Positions 1-13,191 of a stretch of 64,000 bases of DNA are shown here, in pieces. The stretch spans positions 2,351,501-2,415,500 of the forward strand of contig OX419336.1 of assembly GCA_948470475.1 (NCBI GenBank). The letters are read 5' to 3'. Each line of letters opens with the position of its first letter. Positions within the stretch are counted from its first letter, which is position 1. The notes under the pieces were generated by a model. That model was given only the letters and a program-made list of their open reading frames with translations, ran no database searches and was not told the origin of the DNA. This DNA comes from Galaxea fascicularis. Its lineage: Eukaryota > Cnidaria > Anthozoa > Scleractinia > Euphylliidae. A program made the translations under genes and the position numbers.

Positions 1-652
1 TTACTTGTGTATTTGTACATTATTAATCACTACTTAATGACCAAGAGTGAGGTCTTTATGGGAAAATTTCAAACTGAGGCCTTGCCATATAATTATATGG
101 CTTAAAAAACAGCTAAAAATTTATTCAAGCAGAAGTGATGATTGTACATCCAGTAATGGGTACACTTATCTGTTCATTTATTGTTTCAAACCATACTAGT
201 CAGGTGAACTAATTAACTGTATTTTCAATACAGTTGATTACAGTCATAATAATCTTCAGAAAAAAAAAAGTAACGTGGCCTTTGAATTAACTTTTGTTTT
301 GTTTTTTGTGTAATCTGTAATCAGCCTGTGGGCATTACAGGAGAAGGGATGGAAATAACGGCTGGTGATCGGTAATTGTCGATCAAATTTGCTAGCAAAA
401 ATAAAATGATATAATAAAATTTCACAAGAATAAAGTAAAAACGTTAACTGGACAAAGCTAGCTCAGTGCCAATCACCTATCAATCTGTGTTCCCTTATTT
501 CCATCTCTGCAGGAGAAAAAAATGCCCTAGCACTTAGCCAATCAGAGTCCACATAATATCAGCTATAAGCACCAGCCTTATAATAATGATCAATAATGGA
601 ATATGACATCATTTTATTTCAATTTTCACTAATATGATTCTGTATTTGCTAG
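1..652. other. Intron of the LDB gene, no exon recognised
   Basis: AT-rich DNA upstream of the first visible LDB exon, ending in an acceptor at 651-652. I looked for the conserved upstream LDB segment (a NKRLQ-like block) and did not find it, so that exon lies to the left of the window. Confidence 0.6.
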
Positions 653-3600
653 GATGCTGACAATGTGTGGTGGGACGCTTTTGCAGCAGAGTTTTTTGAT
701 GATGACGCCACCTTGACATTAAGCTTTTGCTTGGAAGATGGGCCAAAAAGATACTGTATGTATTTAAAATCAGCGATACACATGGACTATAATACTTTGA
801 TGAATTATTAATTTGTGATAATATTAAAATTAAGTGACACAACTGTGGTAGTAATGGTTTCATGTGCATAAGGTTATGGGCCAATCCCTGATTTGCTTAT
901 GCAAGCTTTGCCTGTGGACAGTTTATACAAGGATAAAACTGAAAAAAAGAAAACCTTACTTTTCAAATCATTTGTACACCTTCCTTGCAGCAATCAGGTC
1001 GTCTGACTGTGGAATAAAAAATGCTGTTAAGAGATTCATGATTGGTGTCATAGCCTTACTTAATAAGTGATTTCAGATTTATTCTACGGTGGTCTCCCTT
1101 CATTTTCAAGTGTTACCATTATTAATTCAAGCAACTTGTACTTCATTTCTATTAATATCCCCATGTTGTACACTGTATGTACTACAAACTGATTTTGAAA
1201 GTCACATCATTTTATTTTCTGTCTCTTTCAGCAATAGGACGGAATCTCATTCCAAGATACTTCCGCAGCATATTCGAGGGCGGAGTGAAGGAATTATACT
1301 ACCACATTGTACAACCAAAAGAGTCTTTCCACAACAACACAAATACAATCACATTAGATTGTGAGAATACGACAATGATTACTCATCATAAGACACCTGT
1401 TTTCACAAAGGTTTGTTCCTTGGCCTTGAATTTTGTGAGCCTTTTTTCAAATGCAAAAGTTTTCTGAGATGCTGTTGCAGGACTCTGCCACTTAAAACAG
1501 ACTGTTTATAACTGTCAGCTCCCCTTCATGGACTATCAGCTGTCTATTTACCTTCTTCATTGTTAATAGAGATGATGGATATGAAGGCTTCTAATATGTT
1601 CACAAATTGTTGGCAATACTGTTCTTTCGAAACTACTTCTCTGCCTTTGTGTTCACAATGGGCTGCTATTTCATATATTGATACTGTGTTTGCCATTCAT
1701 GTCACATCCAAAAGAGAGGTGATCAAGAGTAAACTTTCTTATAAAAAGAACTACAGGCTAGGAACAGCAGTCAGGTTTTGAAGAATATGGTATCAATATT
1801 CCTATTTCAAGGCCAGCACATATAATATTGCTAGCTACCTTCAGTTGGTTGAATATCAAGCATTGTAGTATAGCTGGTATTTTTCCTGCTATAGCGCACT
1901 CATTCATTGTCTAGTTCATGGTCATATGACATCTAACAATAAAACTGTTTACCACCAAATGCCATGAGCGGGCAACATTGTTAAACTATGATGTCAAACA
2001 GGAAGCAGTTCACTGTTACCCGCAAAATGTTGACCGCTGTTGCACATGATTAGAGTGTGCAGTTGAAGGTGGCCTGATGTTGCTGCTAGAATCTCCACGC
2101 ATTTTCCAAATTTGCTTTTGTTTTTGTTTTTGTTTTCCACCGGTTTGATCCATTTGTTTTGCTATATAACAAATAACTTAATGACTGGTCCCTTGGGGAA
2201 CAGTGAATTTTGTTTCCCTCAAATCTCAATGTTTCCCAAGACAAAGTCAAGGGAAACTTTGAGATTTGAGGGAAACAAAATTCACTGTCCCCCAAGGGAC
2301 CAGTCATTAAGTGTTAATTGCATGATGACCTCCCTTTTACAATGTGCACAGGTCTGCACTGAGGGTCGACTTTTACTGGAATTTGCTATGGATGATCTGA
2401 TGAGGATACGAAACTGGCACTTTGCCATCCGGCATTACACAGAAATGATTCCTCGAAATGTGGTTGTAACCAGCGCTCAGGATCCAACCTTTCTGGAGCA
2501 GTTATCCAAGAACGTTACCAGACAAGGAATGACAAATGTCACGCTGAATTATCTTAGGGTGAGAAGAGAGTATCCATGGTTTTACTCAGTGTAATAACCT
2601 AACAAGGTTTTCTTTGTTTTACCATGCACTGTTGTTTTGAACCTTTTGTGTTCTTTGTTTTGCATCATTCATGGCTTACACTGAGATAAAGCTGTGTCTG
2701 TTTCATCAGTATTCTCGTGAAATCAGTTAAAGAAATAAAAAACATTTTACATCTTTCAGTTGTGTGTTATCTTGGAACCCATGCAAGAGCTTATGTCACG
2801 CCACAAGACGTATAACATGAACCCAAGAGGTAAAAAATTGAAATAACATTTTTCTGTTGCCAGTTTGCATGGTCATTAAATTTTACCTTTGCATAAGCAT
2901 ATCTTATATACTCAGTTTACATTCTGTTGTGTGTATCATAGCGTTTTCTTTTAAGCTGCCTCTGTTAAAGTGTACCTAACCCCAAATATTTTTTCACTTA
3001 AATAAATCTTTGCACATGTACGAAACACATTGCGCCATTTTGCGCCTATTTCAACCAAATATTTGGGGTTAGGTGCACTTTAAGTGGTCAACTTTTGTGT
3101 GATTTCCTTTTTTGCAGGGAAGACTGCACTGTAATTTAATTATCGCATAGAATTTTCCAAATACAGCTGTACGTTCAAACATGATAAAGCTTGTGCTAAA
3201 GAGGTTCTTTATTTTAACGATCAGATTGTTTGAAGTCCACACTTTTCCAGAGATGGAATAGAATGTGTGCCCCTCCAGGTAAGATTGTTTAGTTTAAAAT
3301 AGAAGTAATGGTTTAATATGTTGTAAGCAAGTTGCATGTATATTGTCATACTGTGGTAATTATTGGATGAGGTTGAGCTTGATAGCAAGAATTGTCATTG
3401 CTGACGTTTGTGTTATTTGCTGATCATGAAGGTTGAGGCAGATAAAGCTAACCAAGCCTTTGATAATTCTCAGCATCCTGCGAAAACCAAATTTTTGTTT
3501 TTAGTTTGGATATTATGCATATGTTGCATGGCAGAGGTTGCCATGCCACACAGCAGTAGCATGACTTGGTTTTAATGTCGTGCTACTGCCATGTTGAACT

Positions 3601-6600
3601 GAATTGATAAATTATATAAATACATTTTAAAAGTCAGCAAAGCCATGTTTTATGGTGTGATGCATGTTTACCGCAACAGCTTTTAATTCGACGGAATTAA
3701 ATTCAACGTCTGAAACCGAGTCATGCTACAGTCGAGCCAGCTAAGTACGGCAGCAGCACAACATTGGAAATGGCCCTAGCAGCAGTTACTTAAGTTTATT
3801 ATTTACCTTGTCATAGACTATAATCAAGGTGATATGATTTGGCAGCCCAACACTCCAACAACACCAGGTAGGGCATTCTTTTTTGCTGTTGGTCAGATGA
3901 AGAGAATTTGGTGTTTTGATTTTCATGGATTCTTATGATCATAGTAATTCTTTGCTTTCAACCAGGATTACCAAATAATTTTGAAATAGACATCTGAAGT
4001 GAGTGGCAGTGAAAAAAATACTATGATTATCAGTTGAGTTTGGACCAAGAGAAGTTTGGTGCCCAAGTTTTGCTGTTGAAACTACATTGTTGTCAAGGGT
4101 AATGCAAATAGTACCCATTGGCAACTTTGCAGGCTCTCATGTTAACACTGATGATATCACAGCCCAAAAATATGCCAATACTATACTATTTGCATCCCCT
4201 TTGGCAACATGGTTTCAAACTTGGGTGCAAAACTTTCCTTGGTCCAGACTCAACTGATAATCGTAGTATCTTACATATACTTTGGATCATTGAATGTAAG
4301 ATAGCATTGGCTATAAAAAAGCAAGGGGAGGGAAGTTATTGGTTTTTTGTGGCCGTTCTCCCTTCTGAAAGGTCCTGAAAATTATCCTGAAAATTAAATC
4401 CTCAGGCGATGTCATGACTGCACCCTGTTTTTAACAAAATCCTTTTTTATGTTATTTGGGAAGGGCTGGCAGTAGCTCACATCCATTTATGTCCAGGGCC
4501 CACAGCTAGTCTTCAAGGATAATCTCAGCTCATGAAACATCTGATATATACCTGTTTTCCCTCAAGGATCCCCTTTTCCTAAACTTCTTGAGAGATCCTT
4601 GACTGGGCAGCCTACATCAACAAAAGGTTAGCCTCTGTTCCAGTCATGATGGAGTTTTACCTCAAGATGTAGCCTGAGTATCAGGCCCTATCGGGGAAGC
4701 GGGGACGAGGGGAAGGAAGAGGAGAAGGGCCTGACACAAAGCCATTGATTCGCTTGTGTCCAACATCCAGATTCTGGATGTTACGCTAATTGGTCAAAAG
4801 ACAATAAGAAACGTCACGTGAGTCAACCGGAAGTCAAGCTTCCAGCGCAGGGGTTACAGACACCATATTGAAGTTTACTCTCATGACACATGACAGTTAC
4901 CGGAAGTGATTTTGATTGGCTAATTATAACACGCGCTGTCTGGGGGTGGAAGGCTTCTGAGAAGCTGTTTGTGTCAGGCGTTTCTTCCTTCGCTTTTTTG
5001 CTCTTTTTGCCTTCCCCACCCTAGAAACGCCTGATACTCAGGCTACTCAAGACGCATTCAGTAGCTCAAATTTTTTTCTTGAGGATTCCACTAGTACAAT
5101 CAACAGTCAGCATGACATTTTTGAATATCCAATTTGTGAAAAACAAAGTCCAGGAATGGATTTGCTAGTGTAGTCGCAAAAAAACCGAAGTTAACTACAA
5201 TAAGTTCATTATGTCAAATTATTCCTGTACTTTGTTTTCTTTCATCCAGTTTTTGAAAATGTTGTACTAACTTTTTATATTGCTACTGCTTTAGTCTAAA
5301 GTCTACAATGTTTTGGTGGTCCAATCAATGGTCACATCTTGTGGTCAAACTCTGTCAGTACATTTTAATAGCTGGATTTCTGCCAATTTGAAACTTGAGG
5401 GAAGGTCTGGAAATTGTTTGGTGGTAACGCAAGGAAACACAATTATGATTTAAAAGATTTTGTTTTTTTAAGCAACCTTTTAAGTTAGATAACAGTGTCC
5501 TTTCCTGTTCATGCAGTAGCCGTTTTTTACTCACAACTTTTTGACCCAGGCCATTGGAAAGCAGATGGTTGAATTTGTGATGAACCATTTCCTAGAGTTG
5601 GAGTGTTCTTATTTCCACAAGTGCACATTTCACCACTTTCTCCCAGGAGGACACTCTTTTTGGGGTGTGATAGATAGCATCTCACTACATGAATTTAGAA
5701 TGCCATGCTTGGGTATTATACATGTAACTAAAGCATCTATTGAAGTGGTATTTTTAATCAGCATTGGTGCAACTGTCCCTTGTCTTTCTCACAGCAGAAA
5801 CACCACGTCCACCAAGGACAAGGCGGAAACGAAAGTCGACCAATGCAAATTCAACTCCCAACACAGGAATGAATAGTACATCAAGCAAAAAGAAATCTCC
5901 CAGTACATCTGGGTTTACCCTAGCCACGCAAGATGTCATGGTTGTTGGAGAACCCTCCTTGATGGGCGGGGAATTTGGCGATGAAGATGAACGGCTTATT
6001 ACTAGGTGAGTGCTAATATTGTCAACATTTACAATATTATTCTTCTTTAATTTGACAAGTAGCTTAGAGATTTTTGTGTTTTGTAAGATTATTCTTGGAC
6101 TATATTTCCTATGTTCCTATGTTGACTTACAGTAGTTTTCTTTTAACTCAAAACGAAGTGTGACATAATTTTGATGATCATAAGCCATCTAAACAAAACA
6201 ACAGGCAAACAGCATCATGAAAGTGGAAGGCCTGAGCCACTTTATTTAATACAACCACCTCTCCCCCTCCTTCTACTTCAACACAAGCAAAACTGATTAT
6301 CTTGATCCCTTTGAGTTCAGCTTTGCATTGTTGAGAAAAGTCATAAAAAAGTCTTGAGATGCTGTAACAGCAATTCCTGGAAGATAAAGATGAGAGTGTA
6401 ACAGATGAGTTCTTTTTGTCCACAAATGTTCAAAACACAGATTGGGTTATGAAGATGGCAAAGGTGTGTTTCCTGACTTCTCTTTGGTAAGTGTAAACTT
6501 CCCTCTCTTATTGACCTCTGACAAAACTAACGAAAGAATTCCACACACACTGAGTTGCATTTTTCATTTTCTTAAAACATGTTCTGTAAAAGTAGTAGAA

Positions 6601-8062
6601 ATTTGAGGGATTTTGCAAGAAATCTGGAAAGGCATTTGGTGCACGGTCTTCCAGGTCCTGCGTTTCCTCCCAAACGTTCTTGTGTTACTGTGAGGAGCGT
6701 TGAGTTTGACTTTCGTCACAAATTAGTTTTGTCAGAGGAAAGTAGGAGAGGGAGGATTTACCAAAGGAAGTTCAGAACACTTGCATTAACCTTTCAGATT
6801 TAACACAATTTTTTTTTAGTATAGTGATGGTGACTCAATGCTGTGTATTTGTTTGCCTGTGTTAAGGGCGATTTAGACAGTACAGTTTGTCACGGTTGTC
6901 ATTGCATATGCAACACAACGTAGAACAAAGTTGTGCCATGTGAATGTTCCTACAACTTCTCTATGACAGACACACACAGCCTAAAATTTGTCGTAGGATT
7001 TTGAATCATGTTTTAAAACCATATGACAGTCGTAGGTATAGGTAATATCAAATGACAAGTGTCATATACTATTTTTTGCCTGGCCACAAGCTGCGCTTGC
7101 TACAGAAGTTGTATGCCACAGTCATAAGCAGAAATCGTACCTTGTAAATTGGCCTTTAGGCACTGGTGGAATTTGCTTCAAATCTTGCTTTGCTGCTAGA
7201 GTAACAAGTAATACTGGTTTGGTTTCGGAAACTATTCATTCCAAAATACTCTAACAATGATGCCTGTCTTAAGAATTGCTTTCCTTGAGGACAGACTGAT
7301 TCATTACACGCTTTGTATTATTTTGTTCTGTTTTGCCACCGTGCTGTGGCACGTGTCAGTAGCATGCAATGTCTAAAGTTACTGAGCACACCATCTTTCC
7401 TCCTGCAGTCAATCGTTTTAGTGGATATCATAGTAAATGTATAGTTACATGTAAGGGGGATGTCATGTGAATACACTATGATTGGTGGATTTCAACTTAC
7501 ATTCTCGGCTTCTGCATTTTGCAGTCTGGTGACTGGCACTGTTACAATGGTTGTTACTGTTTCCATAAAATCTTGGAGTTTCCAGTAGTAACTTAACTTT
7601 CCTTGCTTAGTGAAGTACAGTACAGTACTGTTTGTAAGACAGTCTTTGGGTGTGATTCATTGGTTTGTTTCAACTGTGAGCTCTCAAGTTCTGGTCTGGA
7701 ATATCACCTGTGGTAAAAACTGATGGCAATTTCTTAATATCCATGCTATTATAAATCACCAAGGTTAAAAGATTCCAGCACTGGAGTGAATAATTTTATT
7801 AGTTACAAAAATGGTGTTGAACAATAATGAGACTAACAACACTACATGCAACTCATCAAAGGAAAATAATCAGTGGAATCCTTGATCACATTTGGATTTA
7901 TTCACAATTTTCCTTCGTTTTTCTAGGCTGGAGAACACTCAGTATGATGCAAGCAATGGCGTTGGTGATGATGGTGACTTTGGTAACAGCCCCATGAGTG
8001 GTAGTCCAAGCCTTTGGAGCACAGACCGGAAACCAAACCAAGATGATAATCCAGGAGATTAA
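653..8062 (+). CDS. LDB1: LIM domain-binding protein (LDB1/CLIM family), 3' part of gene
   Basis: Nuclear adaptor that dimerises and bridges LIM-homeodomain and LMO proteins. Seven exons read by eye: 653-755, 1232-1410, 2352-2558, 2760-2829, 3225-3278, 5795-6005 and 7927-8062 (TAA); phases agree and all junctions are GT-AG. The first visible exon starts inside the dimerisation domain with DNVWWDAFAAEFFDDDATL, followed by LIPRYFRSIFEGG, the LMRIRNWHFAIRHYTEMIPR block, ILEPMQELMSRHKTYN and FQRWNRM. A basic RTRRKRK stretch (nuclear localisation) precedes DVMVVGEPSLMGGEFGDED and the LIM-interaction segment ERLITRLENTQYDASNG. All these blocks are near-identical to metazoan LDB1/2. The N-terminal exons lie left of the window. 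The gap 3279-5794 is one large intron full of inverted repeats. LDB1 and LDB2 split within vertebrates, so the symbol means the single invertebrate orthologue. Confidence 0.95.
2176..2312. repeat. Foldback/MITE-like inverted repeat
   Basis: Two arms of about 55-60 bases (starting ACTTAATGACTGGTCCC) are nearly perfect inverted copies around a short loop. Lies in an LDB intron, immediately upstream of the acceptor for exon 2352-2558. Confidence 0.8.
2965..3082. repeat. MITE-like element, termini TTAAAGTGYACCTAACCCC
   Basis: Terminal inverted repeats of about 27 bases (left at 2965, right ending 3082) flank about 60 unrelated bases. Intronic in the LDB gene. Confidence 0.75.
4018..4269. repeat. 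Imperfect inverted repeat (MITE-like)
   Basis: ATACTATGATTATCAGTTGA at 4018 is matched in inverse at 4250-4269 with mismatches, and the similarity continues inward for most of the element. Confidence 0.7.
4670..5045. repeat. MITE with termini TAGCCTGAGTATCAGGC
   Basis: The 17-base terminus at 4670 is present in exact inverse at 5029-5045. The interior is GC-richer than the surrounding intron and not self-complementary throughout, so this looks like a non-autonomous DNA transposon rather than a pure hairpin. Confidence 0.75.
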
Positions 8063-9056
8063 AGAACGTCTGTTGGATATAGGTTGACCGCAGAATTGCC
8101 ACTGTCATTTATGTCCGAACAGATGCCAGCCTTAATGTTGATTTGTGATCTTACATAAACCTGAGGATATTTCGGGACTCATACACAAATGTCATCATGG
8201 CTTCTTGCCGACAGTTCATGCTCTGTTTAACAGAGTTTAAATGTAGAGATTTTAAGAGCCAGGGTTGTTTAAAGTTATTTATGCTGTTTCTATTGATATA
8301 TTGAGACACTGGCCGGGTATCATATCACATCCAGTTTTTATTCACAAAAAATACAAACATAAAGTATTTTGCATTTTTTTCCACAAGACAGAAAAGTCTT
8401 CCGTTCATGAAACTTTAAAAAAAAAACGGTGTAACCAAAGCTTTGTTAGGTGGATCTATAATCCAACCAGGGGACAAGTGCTGTGTCTGGTAAATGAGAT
8501 ATTGGCAAACTCCATCAACCACCGATGCATTGGTTTAAGGACTTGTAGATCAGATGTTGATTAGAATGCAGTTGATCAGCAAGTACTTCAAAGCAGAGGA
8601 CTGCTCGTGCCTCATTTGTTAAAACTGCCCTGCTTTGAAAAAAAGGAAACAAAGAAGAAAGGGATTGGGTTGAAAACTTGCCTCATACCGAGTTCTCCAA
8701 TGGTCAGTTAACAGGAGTGAGATCTGAGTACAAAATTAGCTGACGGCCAACTACTCTGATAAATACACTTTGCATTTATGAGAGTAGTCCCTGTCCCATC
8801 AAAGTTTACTGACACTTGTAGGAGTCCACAAACTTGAATCGGTTTTCTTAATGGCATGCTTGACTAAGCAAAGTGCGCAGCTTCACATTTACACCCAGGA
8901 GGAGAAAGTAAGTCTTAAAATGTATATAAACCATCTGAGGCAGTCACCTATTTGCATTTTTATGGATGATGAATGCCATCCAAAACGTCAAGGGTAGCTT
9001 CATCAGGCGATAGTTTTCAAAGTTTTGTTTTTATAGTTATGTTTTTGGGACAGTGA

Positions 9057-9062
9057 AATAAA
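9057..9062 (+). promoter_or_regulatory. Poly(A) signal AATAAA of the LDB gene
   Basis: First clear AATAAA downstream of the LDB stop, giving a 3' UTR of about 1 kb (8063 to roughly 9080). Assigned by position only. Confidence 0.5.
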
Positions 9063-9110
9063 TACACTTTCTACTGGAGTGGTTTTTGGTGACTGTTCAT
9101 CTCCCCCCTC

Positions 9111-9505
9111 AGGGGCACCCAACGAGAATATAGTTCAAAACCACTAAACATAGCATTGTTGAACGTATTTTAGTATTTAAACGGTAGTTATAGGCATATT
9201 TTCATCTCCTAAAAATTTTTCATCTGTTCGGATTTCCTAGCTGAAAGTTTAGTGATCCGAAAATGGTAGGGATCAAAACTTAGCTTTTCGAAAATGTCAG
9301 CCAGAAATAAGGCTCCCGAAAATTCTAGGTGACCTTTGTAGGGTAAAAATCCGTTTAAAATGGGCAATTATACCATTTTTTAGACGTTCGAAAATCCTAG
9401 GAGAGGCAGGCAAGCAAGAAATTTTACAACAAATGTTCCGAAAATTCTAGATCTCAAATTGTCTTCCGAACAGATATTTTCCGAAAATTGACGTTGGGTG
9501 CCCCT
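9111..9505. repeat. MITE with termini AGGGGCACCCAACG
   Basis: Inverse termini at 9111-9124 and 9492-9505. The interior carries several copies of a TTCCGAAAAT(T)-like word. Lies just beyond the LDB poly(A) signal. Confidence 0.75.
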
Positions 9506-9730
9506 GCCCCCTTGCTTCGCACCCGTAAAGTTACCGTTTTTTCTTTGCCTTTTTTAAACTTTGTTTTCCACAGAATCCGTAACTGTTTTGTTACGGTTAC
9601 TGTCAGCTTTTAAAAGCCACTCCGTGGTACTTTGGAGCTACCCTATGAAAGGTTGAAAAACAGTTCCTGGCAGTATGCTTTAGGCAAAGCGCCGAGAACC
9701 CGAATAAGAAAGAAGTTGTTTGATGCAATC

Positions 9731-9804
9731 TCGTACCCAGAGCCCACGCGTCTTTTGGTCAGCGTAAGGACACGGACCAAAAGACACGTGGGCTCTGGGT
9801 ACGA
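9731..9804. repeat. Short hairpin repeat
   Basis: Arms of about 30 bases beginning TCGTACCCAGAGCCCACG fold onto each other around a loop of about 15 bases, with one mismatch near the centre. Confidence 0.75.
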
Positions 9805-10441
9805 TATTGGGCTTGATGCGAATGAGGGGAGTCAACGGTGTCACAGCTCCCTCGCAAGCGTTCTGGGAACTATCTACGCATGGTGACGAGGCAGTCCTGC
9901 AGAATCAGTTGAAATGCTATCGTACAGCACAAAGACATTGTTACTTGTACAAGGATCGTAGGTTAGGATAACGAGACGCATCTTGTAACATTTAGTAATA
10001 ATGGCTGTAAGATTCCTTTGTCGAGATGGGTTATGCTTCTTTTGAATTGTGAGTTTGGTTTACCTTCTAGAGCTCTCCAGCTAATGAAACTCTTCTGGTT
10101 GCATTTGTAAGTAAACTCCAAAGGGTAGTGACCGTTAATAGTAAAGCACGTTCCGCATGAACCATGCACGAGACAAGGAAGAGTATTTTAAGAGTATCTC
10201 AATTACACTTAGCCTACGTGGCAGGCGCTAGAAATGGAAATGCATGAGGGAAATCGGGCGTGGCGAGGAAGTCTTGCCCCCGCATTCTGTTTTCTCGCTT
10301 TTCTCTCGATTTCCCACTTCTTTCTCTTCCATTCCTGTCCCGTCCCTTCCTAGCGGCTGCCACACATGCTACATTGCGCTGTGCAAAAAAAGTGTCAGAG
10401 TCAAGACTTTAATATGAATTTTTATTGGAAAAAACCCCTGA

Positions 10442-10523
10442 GCGCATCCAACCTCATTCCCAGGGTATCTCCTCTCTCCAGAGGACGGGAAGAGCAGAGA
10501 CCCTGGGAATGAGGTTGGTGCGC
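10442..10523. repeat. Hairpin repeat with CAACCTCATTCCCAGGGT arms
   Basis: The 18-base core is present in inverse at both ends, separated by about 40 bases. It directly precedes another inverted-repeat element at 10532. Confidence 0.7.
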
Positions 10524-10531
10524 ATCCTTCT

Positions 10532-10678
10532 GGCCCCGGTTGTTCAAACGTTGGATAGCGCTATCCACCGGATAAATCACTATCCAGCGGATAAGTAATG
10601 GGAAAGTTAATTGCACTATCCACTGGATAGATATTTATCCAGTGGATAGCGCTATCCAGCCTTTGAACAACCGGGGCC
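10532..10678. repeat. MITE of the GGCCCCGGTTGTTCAAA family, GGATAG-rich interior
   Basis: Termini GGCCCCGGTTGTTCAAA (10532) and its inverse (ending 10678). The interior is built of repeated ATCCACTGGATA palindromic words. The termini resemble those of the two elements in the PIM kinase intron (17792 and 18190). Confidence 0.8.
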
Positions 10679-10940
10679 TGGTCAAAGGCAGAGTCGAGCA
10701 TCGATCATGTAAACCCGTACTTCACAGAGGTAAATTCAACCGGAAGTTTGAAAGAATAAAACCGAGAGATCTCAAAGCGTTTAAAAAAGCGATACTATAC
10801 AGACGCTCCAAAGGCTGATAGCTATCAAGATGAAGTGCGGATTTGTTATAGGTGGATTGTCAGGTTTCGTGTTTTAAAAAGCACAATGTATGCGGCACTT
10901 AACATATCATCGTCATCATTATTATGAAAATATATCGTCA

Positions 10941-12020
10941 TCAAAGTAAAAAACGGTACAGACAAATTCTCATAACAGCAGCAACAACACTAAAGATGCA
11001 AACACAAACTGTTATTGGTAACGAGTACCAGGTGTGTGGTTTCGTGTTAGAATAATACAAATATACCATTAAGATATTTTCTACCACGAATAGAATATTA
11101 GAGACTAACAAAATTATTTTTAAGGTTTTATCCTTTTCTTGGACCGATTTTCCAGCCGAGCCATCGTCTCTGATCCAATACAAACACAGTGCCGCCGGAA
11201 TGGTAAAACAGTTTCCACACAATGCACCACACCCGGTGCGGTTACAAACGTCTACAATGAATCGAGTGGAAAGCATGACAAAAGAGTGAATTGTCACTAT
11301 CATGATGATCCACCACTTAAAGGCGACAGTAAAATATGTGATGGCTAATAATCGGCTGCTCAGATGAAACAATTGTGATACATATAGGAGAATTTTAACT
11401 TTGATGCTGATGTCAACCTCTACACGTCTGCGCTCCCGCAAAGACAGGACGGTCAACAGACGCCATTCGTCAGCAATGATGAATGTCCAAGCAAGACTCA
11501 AGAATGAAATAATCACTTAAATCACTTGAATAAACGATATCTTTTCCTGTTGAACGCTCATGGCGTAAAGTTGGATTATGAACTGAGGAGAAGACTCCAG
11601 AACTGCCTCAAAGATACCGCTCCACGTGGCGTAATACATGAGATCTTTAATTTGACTTTGGGTACCGGCCTCCAATTGATCCCCTCGCCACAGCTTCTTA
11701 AAATTCCTGAGACACAAAAGAAATGCTCGTAGTCTTGCCAAAGCGACTGAGAACGGATTGCAACAGGCGCAAGCTACGAGTTTGGCAATATCAGTAAACT
11801 TAGCCATAGTGAACTGCCACCAGTAAAGAATTGAGAACATCAAGCTCGGGAGAATAACGAACGTTAGTCCAACACCAAACCAAGTCTTGTGACCTTTGCG
11901 GTAAAATTCTGCGAGAGTTATAATGTCTGTGATCGGGTCAGCGAATGATAAAACAGTTCCCACAAGGAGCAAAATGGTGTCTTTCCATTTAACCTCGATC
12001 TTAATGCCCTCGTCTGCCAT
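10941..12020 (-). CDS. XK-related (XKR) family membrane protein, frame broken by one in-frame TAA
   Basis: Intronless reading frame from ATG at 12020 to TGA at 10941-10943, 359 codons before the terminal stop if the internal TAA at 11517-11519 is counted as one. XKR proteins are multipass membrane proteins; some are phospholipid scramblases. The N-terminal half has the family's LSFADPITDIITLAEFYRKG block, a GHKTW segment and the SSPQFIIQLY motif. The half after the stop continues without frame change with FLSLAWTFIIADE, further membrane spans and basic loops. The stop sits beside a 9-base near-perfect direct duplication (see findings). It could be a recent pseudogene, a null allele, or an assembly error. 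Subfamily not assigned. Confidence 0.75.
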
Positions 12021-12948
12021 GCTTGAGTGGGTTTTTTAAAACTAATGTGCTTTCACTTGTGACCGGGGTGCAAATTTCAGTTTCTAACAAAAAAAAATTC
12101 GTGCCAGGTCCTCCAGGGTCTGCAAGTCACACCGATATCATCAAACCGGAAGTTACACAATACGTTCACGTAAAGCTCGCCATCGTAAAGAGCAATATTT
12201 ACTCGGTCATTTTCAGAATTTATGCTTTCGTAAACGTTGCGACAGTGAATTTAACGTTGCAAAATAGGTAGCTCGTTGTTAGAATTTTAGTTATTGTATA
12301 AATGAAAAATATGCAGCTTTGAAGTCTCTATATAATCTAAAGTTTTTGCAAGACAGGCCTTGTCAATTCCATCATTACATATGAATTTCAGAATCATTGA
12401 AATGTGGACTCGAGTATCAACATGGTATTGGGGAGAAAATGAAAATTAGGGTCATATGTCAAAAACTACAAATTGACTGACTCCCGTGTAGTGAGAATAT
12501 TTGTTTACTTGGAGAACAATACGATGGACATTTTTCAGTGATTTTTGTCTTAAGGTTAAAAAGTCTGGTTAACTGAAAATGAAGAACATTTTTATCTAGT
12601 TTTTATGGAAGCGTAAAGGCTAGGAAGACGTTACGATAAATTTTTGAAAGGAGCACATGTATACTGGAAAAGAGCAGCCCAGACGTTTCCACTCCGCTCA
12701 TGATTTCACTGTTGTAAACGGTTGAGTGGTCAGCTAAACAAAACTCTGGGTGAACCCTATGTTTTTTCTTGTAGCTTGTTCAATGAAGTCTTAATATTAT
12801 CTGACTGATGACACAGATTATGTTAGATTAGATTATTAGATTATGTTCATTAGTGACTATCTGATGACTTACCTAGTCCGCGTGTTTTCAAACATACGGA
12901 GAAACCGTAGTCAGGAAATCATATAAACTTCGCTCGTCTTCCCGTTAA

Positions 12949-13184
12949 TGCACTTATAAATTGAAATTCCGACCCCCCACCACCAGCCCAGGCCAAGATG
13001 ACGGATGGAAGAGTGTTACATCAGATTTGACAGCATGTTCAATTTGATTTGCGAGTACGGGGTTTACCAGTTCAAGTGCCCCAATAGGGTGGGGGTTTAT
13101 CACCTTTTCAAATAATATGAAGTCAAATCCCCACCCTATCCCGGGGGTGGGAGGGGGGGGACGAGATTTCAATTGATAAGTGCG
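12949..13184. repeat. MITE with termini TGCACTTATAAATTGAAAT
   Basis: About 33 bases at each end are inverse copies (mismatched at a few sites), including a run of C on the left and G on the right. The interior carries a second inverted pair around CCCCACCCTAT. Confidence 0.75.
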
Positions 13185-13191
13185 AAAGTTG

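Larger units (their letters stand above)
9076..10940. other. Intergenic region between LDB and XKR genes
   Basis: Holds the four inverted-repeat elements listed separately. No gene model could be supported; the short open frames overlap the repeats. Confidence 0.6.

Noticed and set aside
2112..2594. Open frame of 160 codons covering the inverted repeat and LDB exon
   Set aside because: Only the part from 2352 is LDB coding sequence; the upstream part is a MITE read through by chance.
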